From the NCBI RefSeq assembly GCF_000002235.5, contig NW_022145554.1, positions 713,501 to 777,500 of the forward strand: DNA of 64,000 nucleotides, given 5' to 3'. The position numbers and the translations under genes were made by a program. Shown one piece after another: positions 32,841 through 44,954 of the stretch (the first letter of the stretch is position 1; every line of letters begins with the position of its first letter). The DNA comes from Strongylocentrotus purpuratus. Taxonomy: Eukaryota; Echinodermata; Echinoidea; Camarodonta; Strongylocentrotidae. Under the pieces are notes generated by a model. The model ran no database searches. It had not been told where the DNA came from and saw nothing but the letters and a program-made list of their open reading frames with translations.

Positions 32841-33065
32841 AATAAAAAGAGAGGAGAAAAGAATAATGTCTTAATATACACTGCTACTGTATCATAAAAC
32901 TTACTGGTACATGATAGCATTCTGTAAATATGAGACTTCCAATTCAAACCATGTCGTTAATGATGATTTTATGATTAAAACTTTTAAAATTGAAACAAGT
33001 CAAATTTAGCATACAATGCAAATGTAATCTGTTTATGACATAGTTGCTTACTTTCCATAGAATAC

Positions 33066-33165
33066 AGGTGAAACCTATTCCACTTGTACATAATAAAGGC
33101 CCCCTGTCTATACGCACAGATAGTTTCCCATGCAAGAGTTGGCCTTTCTAGACAGGTTTTACCAT
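33066..33165. mobile_element. TA-flanked MITE, family C, degenerate copy
   Basis: Left CAGGTGAAACCTATTCC and right GACAGGTTTTACC are imperfect inverted copies of the family ends; the interior has GGCCTTTCTAGACAGG as in the copy at 34838. TA follows the right end after one base. Confidence 0.5.
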
Positions 33166-34837
33166 ACATGTACATGTACAGTAATGTACAGTACATGTAA
33201 TTCTTTAAAATTCTTAAAATCCTTTCATGCATAATTTTGTAAAAACAGGAAAACAAAATAAACTAATACGCATCTATAACAAAGATTTTGCACCTCTCCC
33301 ACTGGTACATTACAGTACATTATGTTTACAGTGTCCAATATACTGCACTTCCATGCAGTGCTCTGTCAACGGTGCAAATACTGGCGCTGAGAGAGAATCA
33401 CTCTGCCTATATCATTTATGGTTGATTAGAAAAGATCCATCACTGCATGTTCCTTCAAGAGACAGACAAGATGCTTCTAAATTGATTTGTGTGATGAAGA
33501 CAACACCGTGGGAGCATTCACACTCCAAGCAAAAACCATCGGGTTCATTCAAATTTTGGTGTTTTGTTAGAAGTTGCTAGACAAGTCTAACCATAAACAC
33601 AATGACAACCCCCGAATCGAATAACCCACATCTGGAGTGTGTGTTTTTTTTTGGATGCCAGCCGAAACTCTGCTAGTTTCTGTGGCGTAAATGCTTGCTC
33701 TCAAAATCCAATCCAAAAGATATTTGATATACCACCTATTCTTTGCAGTTACTGTACAAAGCGCTGCACACACCGCTCCACAATATTTGGGCCACTTAAC
33801 AAAATTTAGTCACTTCTCAGAGATCAGTCAAGTATATGTAGGCTGGTAATAAAGTAATTTCTAGCAGAATAGATGTGACTTGAGTAATTTCTTGACGTGG
33901 TCAACAGATGAGGCCGCCTGCACAGCAGTAGGTAGCAAAACACTAGTGAATTATTCTGGTTTTTGGTCAAATGACTCTCCTCGCTTCTGTGCTTATAAGC
34001 CATGTAGAGCAGTGACAAGTGGTATATGTGTACAACTAAATAGAAAAACAGAATAATCAAACACTGATGTGTTTTATGGGTTTTTCCAGGAGTGCAAAAC
34101 TGCAAATGGTAGTTCAAAAATACCGATGGTTCTGTAAATTGGATTTTCTACAATGTGAATGAGGCTCCTGTTTACCCTGCCCCCACATTAACGGTTTTTC
34201 CCTTCAATCTACAAACCCGGCGTAGTGTAAATGATATGATGGGAATCGCCATAGCGGAAGAAAAAAAAGAAGAAAAAGGGAAGATGGAAAGAGAAGTCAG
34301 TTAGAGAGTGCATGAGCAGGTGGGGAGATGAGGGAGACAAAAGTAAATTTAGCATATATGGACCATTCAATATTAATAAGTGGGATATATAGAGTACCAA
34401 CGTGCTAACCTCATATTCGCTCGTCATCCAGCTAACTGGCGCTTAACAACAGAGGCTGCACATGAGGTTCACCCTAAAATCTTTCAAGCAACAAATTGGA
34501 GCAGGGCAAATTCAGTGTTTGGGGCTGCATGGTGCGATCAACATGGCACACCATTGTTTTGCACAAAACTGCACAAAAACTGCACAAAAACAGCAACCAT
34601 GACAACTTGGCCAGTATGACATCACACTTTGCCACTCTATTGTTGTGGTAGCAATGCCTTTGTTGTTTGAAACAAAGATTGGTAATCTACTGGACATTAA
34701 AAGCTGGACCACTTTTTATTAGCAAGATTGGATATATGATCTTTTTTTAATGTTAAGTTCCTCCGAAATTTATCATACACTACTTCAAAATCAAAAGTAC
34801 ATGTACAGTACATGGACCGGTAGTTTACCATTTAAAA

Positions 34838-35030
34838 AGTCAAGTCTGCATATTAAGACCGCTCAAGAGAGACAAGAAAAGTGTTTTTCATGAGCAGGTG
34901 TTCTTTATTTAATACAGGTTCCTATGACACAAGTTTCATTGGGAAACCCTGCTCAATGGGAAACAAAAGATGCGGTCTCTGTAGACAGGTGGTCTTTCTA
35001 TACAAGCGGACGCTACGGCAGGTTTGACTG
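34838..35030. mobile_element. TA-flanked MITE, family C, copy 2
   Basis: The right end CAGGTTTGACTG is followed by TA (35031). The left end AGTCAAGTCTGCATATTAAG is a degraded inverted match. The interior includes AAGACCGCTCAAGAGAGAC, TAATACAGGTTCC and GGTCTCTGTAGACAGGTGGT, shared in order with 47568..47736. Confidence 0.6.
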
Positions 35031-36299
35031 TAGATGTATTCTCATCGGTTGATAGTGGGCTGGCTGCACAAAGCGGACCGTGCTCCTCTTTAAAGCATTA
35101 TTCATAAGCATGTTCTTAGAGCAAGGTGTTATTCTGCCTCAAGCCGCATAACAGAACAGGATATCTGAACGTCTTGACCCCAATTGTACATCCAGGTCGC
35201 GGCTTATCAATGTTTCATTTGATACGGACGAGAAGGCATGTACATGTAAATGATACTGAAGAACATGCAATCATGTGTGGGTAAATTTCAACTTCATCTG
35301 AAAAAATGTAACTCTTAATAAACGTGTACTTGCAAAGTAAAGTACTGTGAGTATAAACCAACATGTAGAGCTTAAATGTACACTGTAGCAGCTAGTATAC
35401 AGATCACAACACAAACAGGGATGGGGGTCACAGGCCCCAAATTTCACTATTTCTGAATTCCAAGAGGGTTCCATGAATACAGACAGACCTTTAAAAAAAC
35501 TGCAATCCATAGGCCTATCCTCGTGAAAAAAAATATAATGCAGCCTTCAGTATGCATTTCAACATGTATTTTGTAATAATAATAACAAAAATGTCAACTT
35601 AATGGACCTTCCATTTTATTAAGTAAATGCAATTAGAACTTCAACACTTGCCAAGGGGGGCAAATTACACCTATATCTAAGCAATACAGTTCAACCCCAA
35701 CCCCTACCCCCTTTCCCCTGGCATGGGTAATTCCTGAAATGCCCCTGATATATTATACAGGGCTTGACATTAAAAGTTACCCATTGCACTTTGATCCCTA
35801 TAATAAACTCTAACTCTAGACCCCTAAATTTCAACATTTTAACATATAAATCCTTAAAACATTTATTCCTGCTCTTCCCCCCCCCCCCCACCCCCACCCT
35901 GTGAAAAAATATTATGGAGCATAATGGTTCGTTAGGAACCTAGTTACAATTATTCAAGTTGTCTGGAGGAAAAGAGGCTGGCTAAAAAAAGAAGTATTTC
36001 ACATAATCTGCTCCTCAGTCTTTCAGAGCCTCCAGGGAACTCCATCTCATCTTCGTCTGAAGAGGCTGTGCAATCTTGCGGCCGCTGAGCGCAAGCAACG
36101 TTCACCAGCGCCAGCAAACGATGGCCATACTTGTGATTTCATTAATGCTCTCTCGCTTTCACGGTCATTAATTATTTCTTGCAAAAGGGCAGATCCCTAT
36201 GGGCGATGTTTTGACAGTGTAGTAGGATTACATGCGCCGCACCGCTCCTTCATAACTGCCCCGGCGAGAAGTTTGACGCATTAAGCATCATGAGAGGAT

Positions 36300-36507
36300 A
36301 ATGAGGAGAGAAAGAGGGGAGAAAGGGGGAGGGAGAGAGAGGAGGGAGAGGAACAGAAAAGTTTGATAAACAGTGAACCAGTTTATGATCAGAGATCCAC
36401 AAAGAGGGATGACATACATGCATGATGGATAAGTGATAGAGATAGAATGCAACATAGACACATGCAGAGATAAATATAGAGAGAGGGAAAGCACAGACAG
36501 AGACAGA

Positions 36508-36546
<39 letters not shown>

Positions 36547-36725
36547 CAGAAAGAAAGAGAAAGAGAGAACAAGAGAGAGAGAAAGAACAGACAGAGAGAT
36601 ACAGAGAGGAGAAACAGAGAGCATCAGAGAGACATTTGAGAGACATAGCAGAGTACAAGAAAGGAAGAGAGAAAGATGGAGAGAGGGGGAGGGAGAAAGA
36701 AAGAAAGAAAGAAGGAAAGATTGAA
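36300..36725. repeat. (GA)n-rich microsatellite
   Basis: Purine-rich GAGAGGGGAG at about 36305-36355, then after a gap long (GA)n and AGACAGAAAGAGA runs from about 36478 to 36720, ending in GAAAGAAAGAAAG. Open frames on both strands are repeat translations. Confidence 0.85.
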
Positions 36726-37218
36726 GAGCACAGGAATTATTAATGGTTGAAAAATAATCATTTTGAAACGGGCTGATCGAGAGCCTGAGAACAATTTTGA
36801 CAGGATAACATCTCTATTAAATCAGTTGCTAGGAAATGCAAGTGTCATACATTACCTTAATGGGAATTTAGGTTTGCCATTAATGAATAATTGCCTAAAG
36901 TATATTACTGTATATCTTGTAATAAACACCATAACAGCACAATATACGCAAATTGCCCATTAATTGCCCATTAAAAAAACGGTACATACAGTACATGTAC
37001 ACAGCCCTTCTGTCATCTACTATTAACTTCAGGCTGTCTCTTCCTATCTTTCAATCCTTAATTCTTGGTTTTGTTTTCCCCATGTTCCTCACTTTCTTAT
37101 CTCCTGAAAATCATTTCTCCGCCCTTTCCATACACGTAGTATGAAGTATGGGGGATAAAGCGAGAAGACAGAAGTCTTTTATGAAAAGCTAATCTTCCTA
37201 TAGATAAAAAAAAAAACA

Positions 37219-37880
37219 TTTTACTTATTCCGAGAGATTTATTATATTCTTGCCCATTAATCTACAAGATTCCCCACCAAGGTGTATGAGAGGGACATAA
37301 AGCATGAATAATGTAAAGTTTCTCAGCACAACAAAAAAATGCCATTTTCTTGATCGTTTATCAAGTCGTTTATCAAGTAAATGTATTCAAATCTATGGAT
37401 GCTTCCTTCCCAGGTGTGTGTGGTGATGAAGCATTTCATTCACCTGCTATCATCCTTTGTACTACAATTGCGGGAATGCAATTGCATAAATAACTTGGTT
37501 CTCTTTTGGTGTGAAGGTTTCTCATAAATGAAATAGATTTGTAAACTACTATATTTTAGTATTTTCAAATGAATTAGTTACAATTGTAAACCTCTTATCT
37601 ATCTTCTCAGCTATGAATTTTCCTTGTTAAAAAAAGTCATTCCAAATAAAAAAAACGCTTGGTGCATGATGTTTAGCTTCAACTGGTACGTCACATTTTT
37701 AAGAAAATGGCTTAGCCCATGTCATATCATGCTAAAAGGCATCACATCATGCTAAATATCTTCATTCATATATCTCTTGTACATTTCCGCAAGGAATCTT
37801 GTACATCAAGCGCAGAATACATCTCATTTTTCAGAATACCTCCACTTATTCTTTGGGATGAGGTTTCCTTTAATAAAGAA
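37219..37880. repeat. 0.67-kb interspersed repeat, copy 1
   Basis: Starts TTTACTTATTCCGAGAGATT and ends near GAGGTTTCCTTTAATAAAG. It is collinear with 49488..50190 over almost the whole length, with many substitutions and small indels. Shared landmarks are ATTCCCCACCAA, TTCCGAGGTGTGTGTGGTGA-like, AAAGGCATCACATCATG and TATCTCTTGTACATTT. No inverted-repeat ends or reverse transcriptase signature seen; unclassified. Confidence 0.75.
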
Positions 37881-38047
37881 TCAGGGTCCGGTTCTAGTCT
37901 GAACATCTTATGGTATGACAATCGTCTAACGAGGTCTGGCCTTTCATGAATGCACACTACTAATTGGCCAGCTGTCATGTACATTGACCTTTCAAAACTA
38001 GTTTCTTTAAACCACATTTGTTTTATGTGATGACAACTTTTTCCCTG

Positions 38048-38159
38048 TCCATATCGTCACTGTTTTCATGAAGTGACGGTAGTGAAAACAAATTGCATTC
38101 ACTTTGCGTGACGATTTTCCTCACTACCGTCACTTCGTGAAAACAAGGGCGATATGTGG
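38048..38159. repeat. Hairpin element with about 37-bp arms
   Basis: Left arm CCATATCGTCACTGTTTTCA then TGAAGTGACGGTAGTGA; right arm TCACTACCGTCACTTCGTGA then AAACAAGGGCGATATG. The arms pair almost fully around a spacer of about 34 bp. A MITE-like foldback. Confidence 0.65.
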
Positions 38160-38250
38160 ATGTCGTTCAACCAGGTAATAGCGTGTCTGCCTCTTCTTCG
38201 CCTGGATTCCACTGTTCCTGTTATAAGGGCCTTTCTAAGACCATCTCTCC

Positions 38251-38416
38251 TTAAAGGGATCCTGTAACTATGTCTCAGATTCTAAAACAAAATTCTGGAG
38301 TTAGCTCATGCTGCAATAATAATGTTAAACCTTCAGGAACCCCATGACTTTAACAAGCCGATCGCCCTTGTCTGATTATCAAGATAATTATGATTGGAAA
38401 TCAAAACCAAATTTTG
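38251..38416. repeat. About 165-bp interspersed repeat, copy 1
   Basis: Shares TGTCTCAGATTCTAAA, TTAGCTCATGCTGCAAT, ACAAGCCGATC and TCTGATTATCAAGATA, in the same order, with 58575..58742. Unclassified. Confidence 0.65.
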
Positions 38417-38716
38417 AGTTTGCCTAACAGTTTTCTTTACACGAGTTTCGGAAAAATTTCCTCGCGTCCGAACAGGCCATAAGAGACTTTCTGTCAACAC
38501 CTTAATGAGGTGATGAAGGACAGAATATCAGGTTTTTATATTCTTATCTTGAAGGCTCTCAAGTACACGTTACGATGTTCATAATTGTCAGCTAATTATA
38601 ACGATCTGCAGTAGATGGGAAAACACCGTCAGAGAGCAAGGCTGATGAAGAGTGACACTTTAGACAATTTGGGGGAAGATGGGGATACTCTCCAAGGCCT
38701 CAGTACAGATGAAGTA

Positions 38717-39032
38717 CAGGGGGGGTGTTGAACAAAGATCCTAAGTTGAACTTAACTCTAAGTTGGACTTAAACATTATGGAGAGCCATTTGTAGCCTTA
38801 AAATAAAATATATTCAAAAGTGAAAAATTCAAGTATTTAGAGATTTATGAATCCCACATGAAGAACATGAAATCTCCTTGATAATAGAAAATATGAATGA
38901 TTTGAATTAATGTTTTATGCCTTTTAAAATAACTTTTACAAAATATTTTTGTAGATGCCAACAACTTTTCATAATTGTGAAGTCCAACTTAGAGATAACT
39001 TCAAATTAAGATCTATGTGAAACATTCCCCTG
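38717..39032. mobile_element. MITE-like inverted-repeat element, family A, copy 2
   Basis: Shares its arms and interior (GAGAGCCATTTGTAGCCTTA, AAATAAAATATATTCAAAAG) with 6775..7092. The left end is CAGGGGGGGTGTTGAACAAA and the right end ATGTGAAACATTCCCCTG; the arms are more diverged than in copy 1. Confidence 0.75.
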
Positions 39033-39311
39033 GTCCTGCAGATGCACTGTAAAAGAAACTAGAAGCATCCATTTTCAACCATTTAATTGTGAAATCTCTG
39101 GATATTTCAAGAGGAATCCTTTTAATGTGTCATTGCTACGATGATGTCTTATGCAAGAAGAAAAAAAAGACAATACCGGTACACAGTGTCATCACTCACA
39201 ACTTGATTCTGAATCTATGTTTGTGACCTGTGTTTTGTTTATCTAGTATTATTATCAATTTCCTTATTAACTGTTCAATTTATAGACATATACAGTATGT
39301 ACATACCTTAA

Positions 39312-39812
39312 AGGTAATACAAAGTTTTGGTATGGGGTCATGAATTTGGTTCAAATGAACATATTGGAAGCATATGCGATCCTACAATATTCAGTGATCG
39401 TTGTCGCGGTTGAAATCGAGTCTAAAGTTATGAAATTGTAAATAATAACTCTTTATGTTGATTAGCTCCCTCTCAAGGTCAAGATATTAATTAAGCTATA
39501 AAACAATGTTTCTTGACTAAAATTGACCCATTAGCTATTCCCGTTTCGAAATTATATATCACAACTACATATTCTGAGATTTTCATGGTCGCAGCTACGA
39601 TTGTACGGCCGTAGGCGCTATTTGAAATTTATCAAAATTTACCGGGAGCACCGGTAAATTTTTATATTCAATTTTTCTTCAAAGCAGAAGTGTTTTAGGG
39701 GCTAAATTTTCTAGTGCTTTTAATACATCCACAGGGGCATTCAAATATATCAAAATTGTAAAGAATCACTATCCACCCAATATTCAAAATTTCCCAAAAC
39801 TTTGTATTACCT
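39312..39812. mobile_element. 501-bp non-autonomous DNA transposon with TTAA target sites
   Basis: TTAA (39308..39311) is followed by AGGTAATACAAAGTTTTGG; the right end CCAAAACTTTGTATTACCT is its exact inverted copy and is followed by TTAA (39813..39816). This is a 19-bp perfect terminal inverted repeat with a 4-bp TTAA duplication, as in Kolobok and piggyBac elements. There is no open frame inside. The AGG start suits Kolobok better than piggyBac (CCC/GGG starts), by general knowledge. Confidence 0.8.
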
Positions 39813-40504
39813 TTAATAAATCATGATGTTAAATATAATCATTATGAAATATTGTATTCATGAGCTTACATTAATTTATTTGATAATGTGTAATAATGTG
39901 ATCGTAGCACATTGTTATTGGTACATTTGTACACATTTATGTATCAGGCACTACAGAGGATTTTTTTCCCCTTTGTGTACACTATTTCTACCTTTGTTAT
40001 CCATCTTTTTGTATTTTTGTTTGAAATATAAATACAAATTTGGGAATTTAGGACTTTACCAGAACTCATAATACAAAGGAGTGCCACTCCTTTTTTAATT
40101 GAATAGTCTAAGAATCAATGATGTACGTACAATGTAGGTTGGGTGTTTCTCATTCAGGCAACAAGAAGATGATTGTTCAACAATATTTTGAAGAAAAGGA
40201 AAAATGAGATTCGCCTCTAAAAGTCAGAACGTTATTCGATGCCTACTGTGCTTAGCCTAGTTATGGAGTTCACTACACTTTTAGAAAATCGTATTCTTCT
40301 TCAGACAACGGTATGTGTGTACACATTGCAACAGCCAGTCGGGAATAGCGCAGGGGTGTGTACTTTAGGGAAATCAAAAGAGTGGATGCACTCTGTTTAT
40401 TGGTGATGATTGAATTGATACAAAATTCTAAGATCCTAAATATCATCTAAACAAAGGAAGAGGTTCGGTCCATGAGGTTGGGGCAACAAAATAGCATCTG
40501 CTTA

Positions 40505-40561
40505 GAGCCAGAAGGGTGCTAACTCTGTGCTAAAGTAAGTGGTTTAATGCCCTTCTTGCTC
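40505..40561. repeat. 57-bp inverted repeat, GAGCCAGAAGGG ends, copy 2
   Basis: GAGCCAGAAGGGTGCTAACT at the left and ATGCCCTTCTTGCTC at the right. Related to 13984..14041 in inverted orientation. Confidence 0.5.
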
Positions 40562-42194
40562 AATATGATAATGATGAAGTGGATGTTACGGTGCAGTCTG
40601 TATGAGATCTTCTAAAGTTCTAATACATACATGTACATGTACATTGGAGATTAAATCATCTATTGCAGATATTCATCATGGCTGATTTTACAAGAAGATG
40701 ACGCTTGGAGTAAGCACTTAATAGCAAATGCCTCTCTCTACACAGGAGCAAATCCATCTTTGTGTTTTAAAAAAAGGCAGGTACGATTCCAAGAAATTTT
40801 TGGCAAGCTATCACATTCTCAGCTGATAAATTACACAAAAATTACCAGACAAGCAACAACAACAAAATCAGTGAACATTTGAAAATTGGTAAAATGCTGA
40901 AGAGCACCTTTAACTGTACATGCTACGCAGGTAAAATAATTATTTAATTCAATTGTATGAATTGATCAAATCTGCTGTTGGCTCACCATGCTCCCTCCAT
41001 TTGCCATAACCAATCTCACCATGTACATGCTGACCCCTCATGTTGAACTTGAACTAATATACCAAGTTACACAACAGGGAGTTCAATGCATATTCTGACC
41101 TACATGGCGGCGAGTGAAAATGTCATGCCTAATTGTATTACCCACAGTCAGTAGTCCTGATATATTCTTTCTCATGTATTCTTCTGCGATGGAATTTTTG
41201 CACAGAATAAAAGAGCTAAAGTATTAGTAACATGAGAACATGCGCTCGTGTGTGTATGTATTCTTTATATTATTATGATAAGGTATTCAAGCAATGAAGT
41301 TAAGACAACCATCCAGTGAAAAGATTTAAATACTCTTTTTAATTCTATAAAATATGCAAATAATGCATGTACAACGTATATGTACTACATGTAACTCCAA
41401 ACAAAAATATCAACAAAACATAACACAAAAGCAAAACAAATTGAAATTTAAGCGATCTGTTTTGAAGTCGAAATACCCATTGAGTTTCAAAAACTGATCG
41501 AATCTCAGACAATCTGTGCTTGATACAGGGTGTAGACCTTTAAGTCTAAATGGTATTTTGGAAATTTCTTCAACTAAAATCCCTGAAATCAAAAATTTAA
41601 AATGAAAAGAAAAAAACACATTTAAAATGGAAAACAAAAAAAGTTACAAAACTGCAGAATTCTCTACAATCTGACATTTGCAAAGACTTCCTGTATGAAT
41701 CACATATAAAAAGTACTGGTAAACTCATTCAAGAATTGCACTTCCATTTCTATAATCATGACATTTTTCTACGACTACAAGCATCCGCCCAACACACCAG
41801 CACCACAATGAGCCTCAATCAGAGAAGATTGATATTGTCCACAAGGATCTTCTGAGTTACCGCTTGTCCAAAGTCCATTAGTGGTTGAGGAGCTGCTTTC
41901 ATTTGACACTGATCAAGTCTTTCCGCAATATAGAGAGAGACTTTTTGTGGGAAGCGCAGAATAAAAGAGCAAAACATATTATTAACAAATGAACATGCAC
42001 TCATGTGTGTACATGTATGTATCCTTTCAAGAAACTTCTTTCAAGAAAGATACTTTTTGTGGGTAGCGGCGGATGTAAAGAATAGAATGTACTTTGGTAT
42101 CATATGTGATGCGAGTGTGAAAAGTACAGGGAAGTTATTACCGGAAAATGTCAAAATGTCAAACAAGCTGAAGGATCCTCTGGGCACTCCAATC

Positions 42195-42213
42195 CCCCCC
42201 CCCCCCCCCCCTC
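42195..42213. repeat. Poly-C tract
   Basis: A run of C of about 16 bases within a C/T-rich stretch. Similar poly-C runs occur at about 42667 and 42759. Lengths of such runs are often unreliable in assemblies. Confidence 0.6.
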
Positions 42214-42439
42214 TCCCTCCCCCATCCTCCTAATGTCAAAATATTGCTCTTAAATTTATTAAAGATTAGGTTTTAGATTTGTATGTTTTTATCAAACATC
42301 AAATATGTAGTTATTTATCTCATGTTTATATTTGTGTTATTTTTGTTTTTTGTTTCTTTTTTATAAATGTTTTGTTTTTATCCTTGTTTTTGTTAATCTT
42401 TGCTTTACATTATGCTATCAATGCTTTGGGGACTATGCT

Positions 42440-42565
42440 TGTACAAGGCCTAAGGGCTTTATTTATGTAGTTCCCCCATTTCATTTCTAAATTTGTTATG
42501 AATAATTTTGTATCTTTTGTATCAATGTAATTTTTAATAGAGAATGAAATAAATGTGAATTAAAA
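42440..42565 (+). mobile_element. Possible LINE 3' end
   Basis: ACAAGGCCTAAGGGCTTTAT, a T-rich stretch, then GAATGAAATAAATGTGAATT with an AATAAA signal: the kind of 3' UTR and tail seen in Jockey-type LINEs. No reverse transcriptase frame remains beside it. Confidence 0.35.
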
Positions 42566-43042
42566 GAACATGACCCCATCCACTTATTATGTTTAAAGTT
42601 TTTTTTCTAATGAAATTTGGAGGCCAGGAAAATGTTATGAGTACTATCAGCTATTCTTGCTACTACCCCCCCCCCCCACCCCCACCCCCAATCCTATTGA
42701 GGTTATAAAACTTGTCCGTACTTGTAAGTCCTACAAATTGCGATCAACCCCCCTGCCCCCCCCCCCCCCCCACCTCTTCCAAAAAAGATTTTTTTTTTTT
42801 TAGCCCTGTATTATACATACTACCCTGCGTCCACATCTAAAGAAGATACATACAAATCTACTTACACATGTACACTGTGATTGAAGAGCATATTCCTTGA
42901 CTTAGCAAATTCTTGGTCCTGTTCCAAAACCTTGAGGATAATTCATATTATGTTTCATACTGTACTATACATTGTCTGCTGTAAGCAATGTAAAAAAGTA
43001 CTTTTCTGTTAGCAGGAGCTCTTTTAGGATTCGATGTTGTAT

Positions 43043-43575
43043 TATAATAATAATAATAATAAAAACGGTGCTTATAAAGTGCTTAGCCAGAGCTGTCAAC
43101 CTTGTGCGACCAAAAAAATGAATCATGATGGCAAAAAAAAGGAATTTCAAGCAAAAAAAAGGAATCCATAAAACAAAACTTACAACCACACCTGACACAC
43201 TTCCAATTCAGAAATGTTCATTCATCATGCTGTTTTTTCATACAAGCAGGTAATTTTTTTGGTGATATTTTGATATTATCGGCATTTTATTCTTTTTGAA
43301 ATTATTTTTCTATTGAAGTAATGATCGAATCACCATTTTAGGGCAGTTGTTTGACATGCGGTATGTGAAAAGAAAAAAAAATTAAATAAATAAATATAAA
43401 ATAAAAAATTTTAAAAAAAATTATTTTTTTAAATCAAATTAAAAAAATATATTTTATGAAGAAAAAACATAATATCATAATTTGGAGGGAAAAACGGAGT
43501 AATTCCGGCAAAAACGGAATGGTTGCCAGCTCTGGCTTACCATCAAAGTCTCAAAATGCTATAACAAACAAAATA
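43043..43575 (-). mobile_element. L2/SINE 3' tail split by an inserted element
   Basis: On the minus strand, TTTTGAGACTTTGATGGTAA (right of 43535) and CTAAGCACTTTATAAGCACC then GTTTTTATTATTATT (left of 43087) would form one continuous L2-type 3' end with a (TTA)n tail (43070..43045). The element at 43087..43535 interrupts it. Confidence 0.6.
43087..43535. mobile_element. Non-autonomous DNA transposon nested in an L2 tail
   Basis: Left end CCAGAGCTGTCAACC and right end GGTTGCCAGCTCTGG are inverted copies with one mismatch in 15. Inside are GCAAAAAAAAGGAAT motifs and AT-rich sequence without an ORF. Flanks GCTTAG and GCTTAC suggest a short target duplication; the end sequence resembles hAT-type termini, but an exact 8-bp duplication is not visible. 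Confidence 0.6.
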
Positions 43576-44166
43576 GAACGATAAACAATTACATATGTTG
43601 TATAAGTGTGATTTACTCACAGTGATATTAAAGTATTGTGTTGTTGTTTTACCAGTCAGAGCTCTTTTAGAGCTTACCAGAGCTAAAGCACTCACCGCTA
43701 CCATGTTTTGGTGGCTAAAAGAGTAAGAGCCATGGAGGCACATATTTCATTTACTATACATGGAAAGTGTCATTAGTGCACCCCTCTGGCTCTCAGCAGT
43801 TTACATGTACCTGTACATAATACATATTCATTATTCAACATGGTGCCCAGTCTACAGTGTACATGTATGTACTCTTGTATCAAGATATTAAAAATGGATT
43901 CCCAGTATTTCTCTATTTAACATATTCTAAATTACGCGTCATGCACTCCTTTATCCTTCTAAGATATGAAATATCTACCATGTACATATTAGTACTGAAT
44001 ATAGCGACCTTTTCAAAACAGCAAGAAATAAACATACCTCTTAGCTAGGAATCCTACATTACGACAGAATCGAGATTCACCAAATCAAATACTCAAGGTA
44101 GAATGGAAACACATGTTTGCAACTCCACGTGACTACCTATTCCATCCAAGTTCACAAAAGCCACTC

Positions 44167-44245
44167 AAAATGATATTGGCATTGAATGTGGGCAGTGCTG
44201 ATTTGGGAGAAAATGGAATTAACTAGCGACCAAACTGTTGCATCT
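44167..44245. repeat. Outlying copy of the 44955-45395 repeat
   Basis: TTGAATGTGGGCAGTGCTGATTTGGGAG followed by AATGGAATTAACTAG resembles the GGTGATGCTGATTTGGGTGA and GAGTGAATTAATT blocks of the array 0.7 kb away. Confidence 0.45.
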
Positions 44246-44954
44246 TGGTTATTCATACATGTACAGTATTAGGCCGCTCCCGCACGGTTAGGCTCCCGTG
44301 CAGTTGTCATGCAGAGTGGATGGTTACTAAAATTCAATACTTAATGAGGAATGAGAACACTCCACTGCCCTGGTGAATGGCTGTAAAGGTCATCAAGGCC
44401 TGAACAGGGGATGTAGATTTAGCCTCCTTTATGTTGTAAGCCACATATACAGAGCTAACAAGTATCACGCATTAGGCGTGACATCATGCATTACGATGGT
44501 CTGAAAATGCTCCTACGCACGACGCGCGGGCTAGATTTTGAAAAAACACTATACCTTATACAGGTGTTATACCCTCGCACGCGCGCTTGCGCACCGAATC
44601 ATGAAATGTCACGCATTGCCGATCTTTGAACTTGGCGTCTCTGCATATAGTAATACAGAACAAGACATGTACATATGTACAGTATAGCTACAAAAATCAA
44701 AATCTCCGATAAGTGTACATGTACACTTCCATACAATTACCTTCTATGTTCCAGAAATGTCCTATGTTACATGTGTTAGAAATGTTTAGTTACTTTTGTT
44801 TTTAATAGATTAGTGATACATAACATCATCTGAGCAGCAGCGAACCAATTTGGGGCTCTCGCCTTACATGGAATACTGGTGTTACCAGCTGTCAACAATC
44901 ATCTGTTGCTACCTCAACTGCACCAGCATAATAAATATGGGGTAAAAAATGTAA

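Larger units (their letters stand above)
32832..36299. other. Region upstream of the CCDC142-like start
   Basis: Apart from the two MITE copies at 33.1 and 34.8 kb, 32832-33065, 33170-34835 and 35032-36299 show only AT-rich sequence, a poly-C run near 35880 and many TACATGTACA motifs. A promoter and 5' UTR exon are expected somewhere on this side, but I cannot point to them. The block 36040-36290 is GC-richer and unique-looking. Confidence 0.4.
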
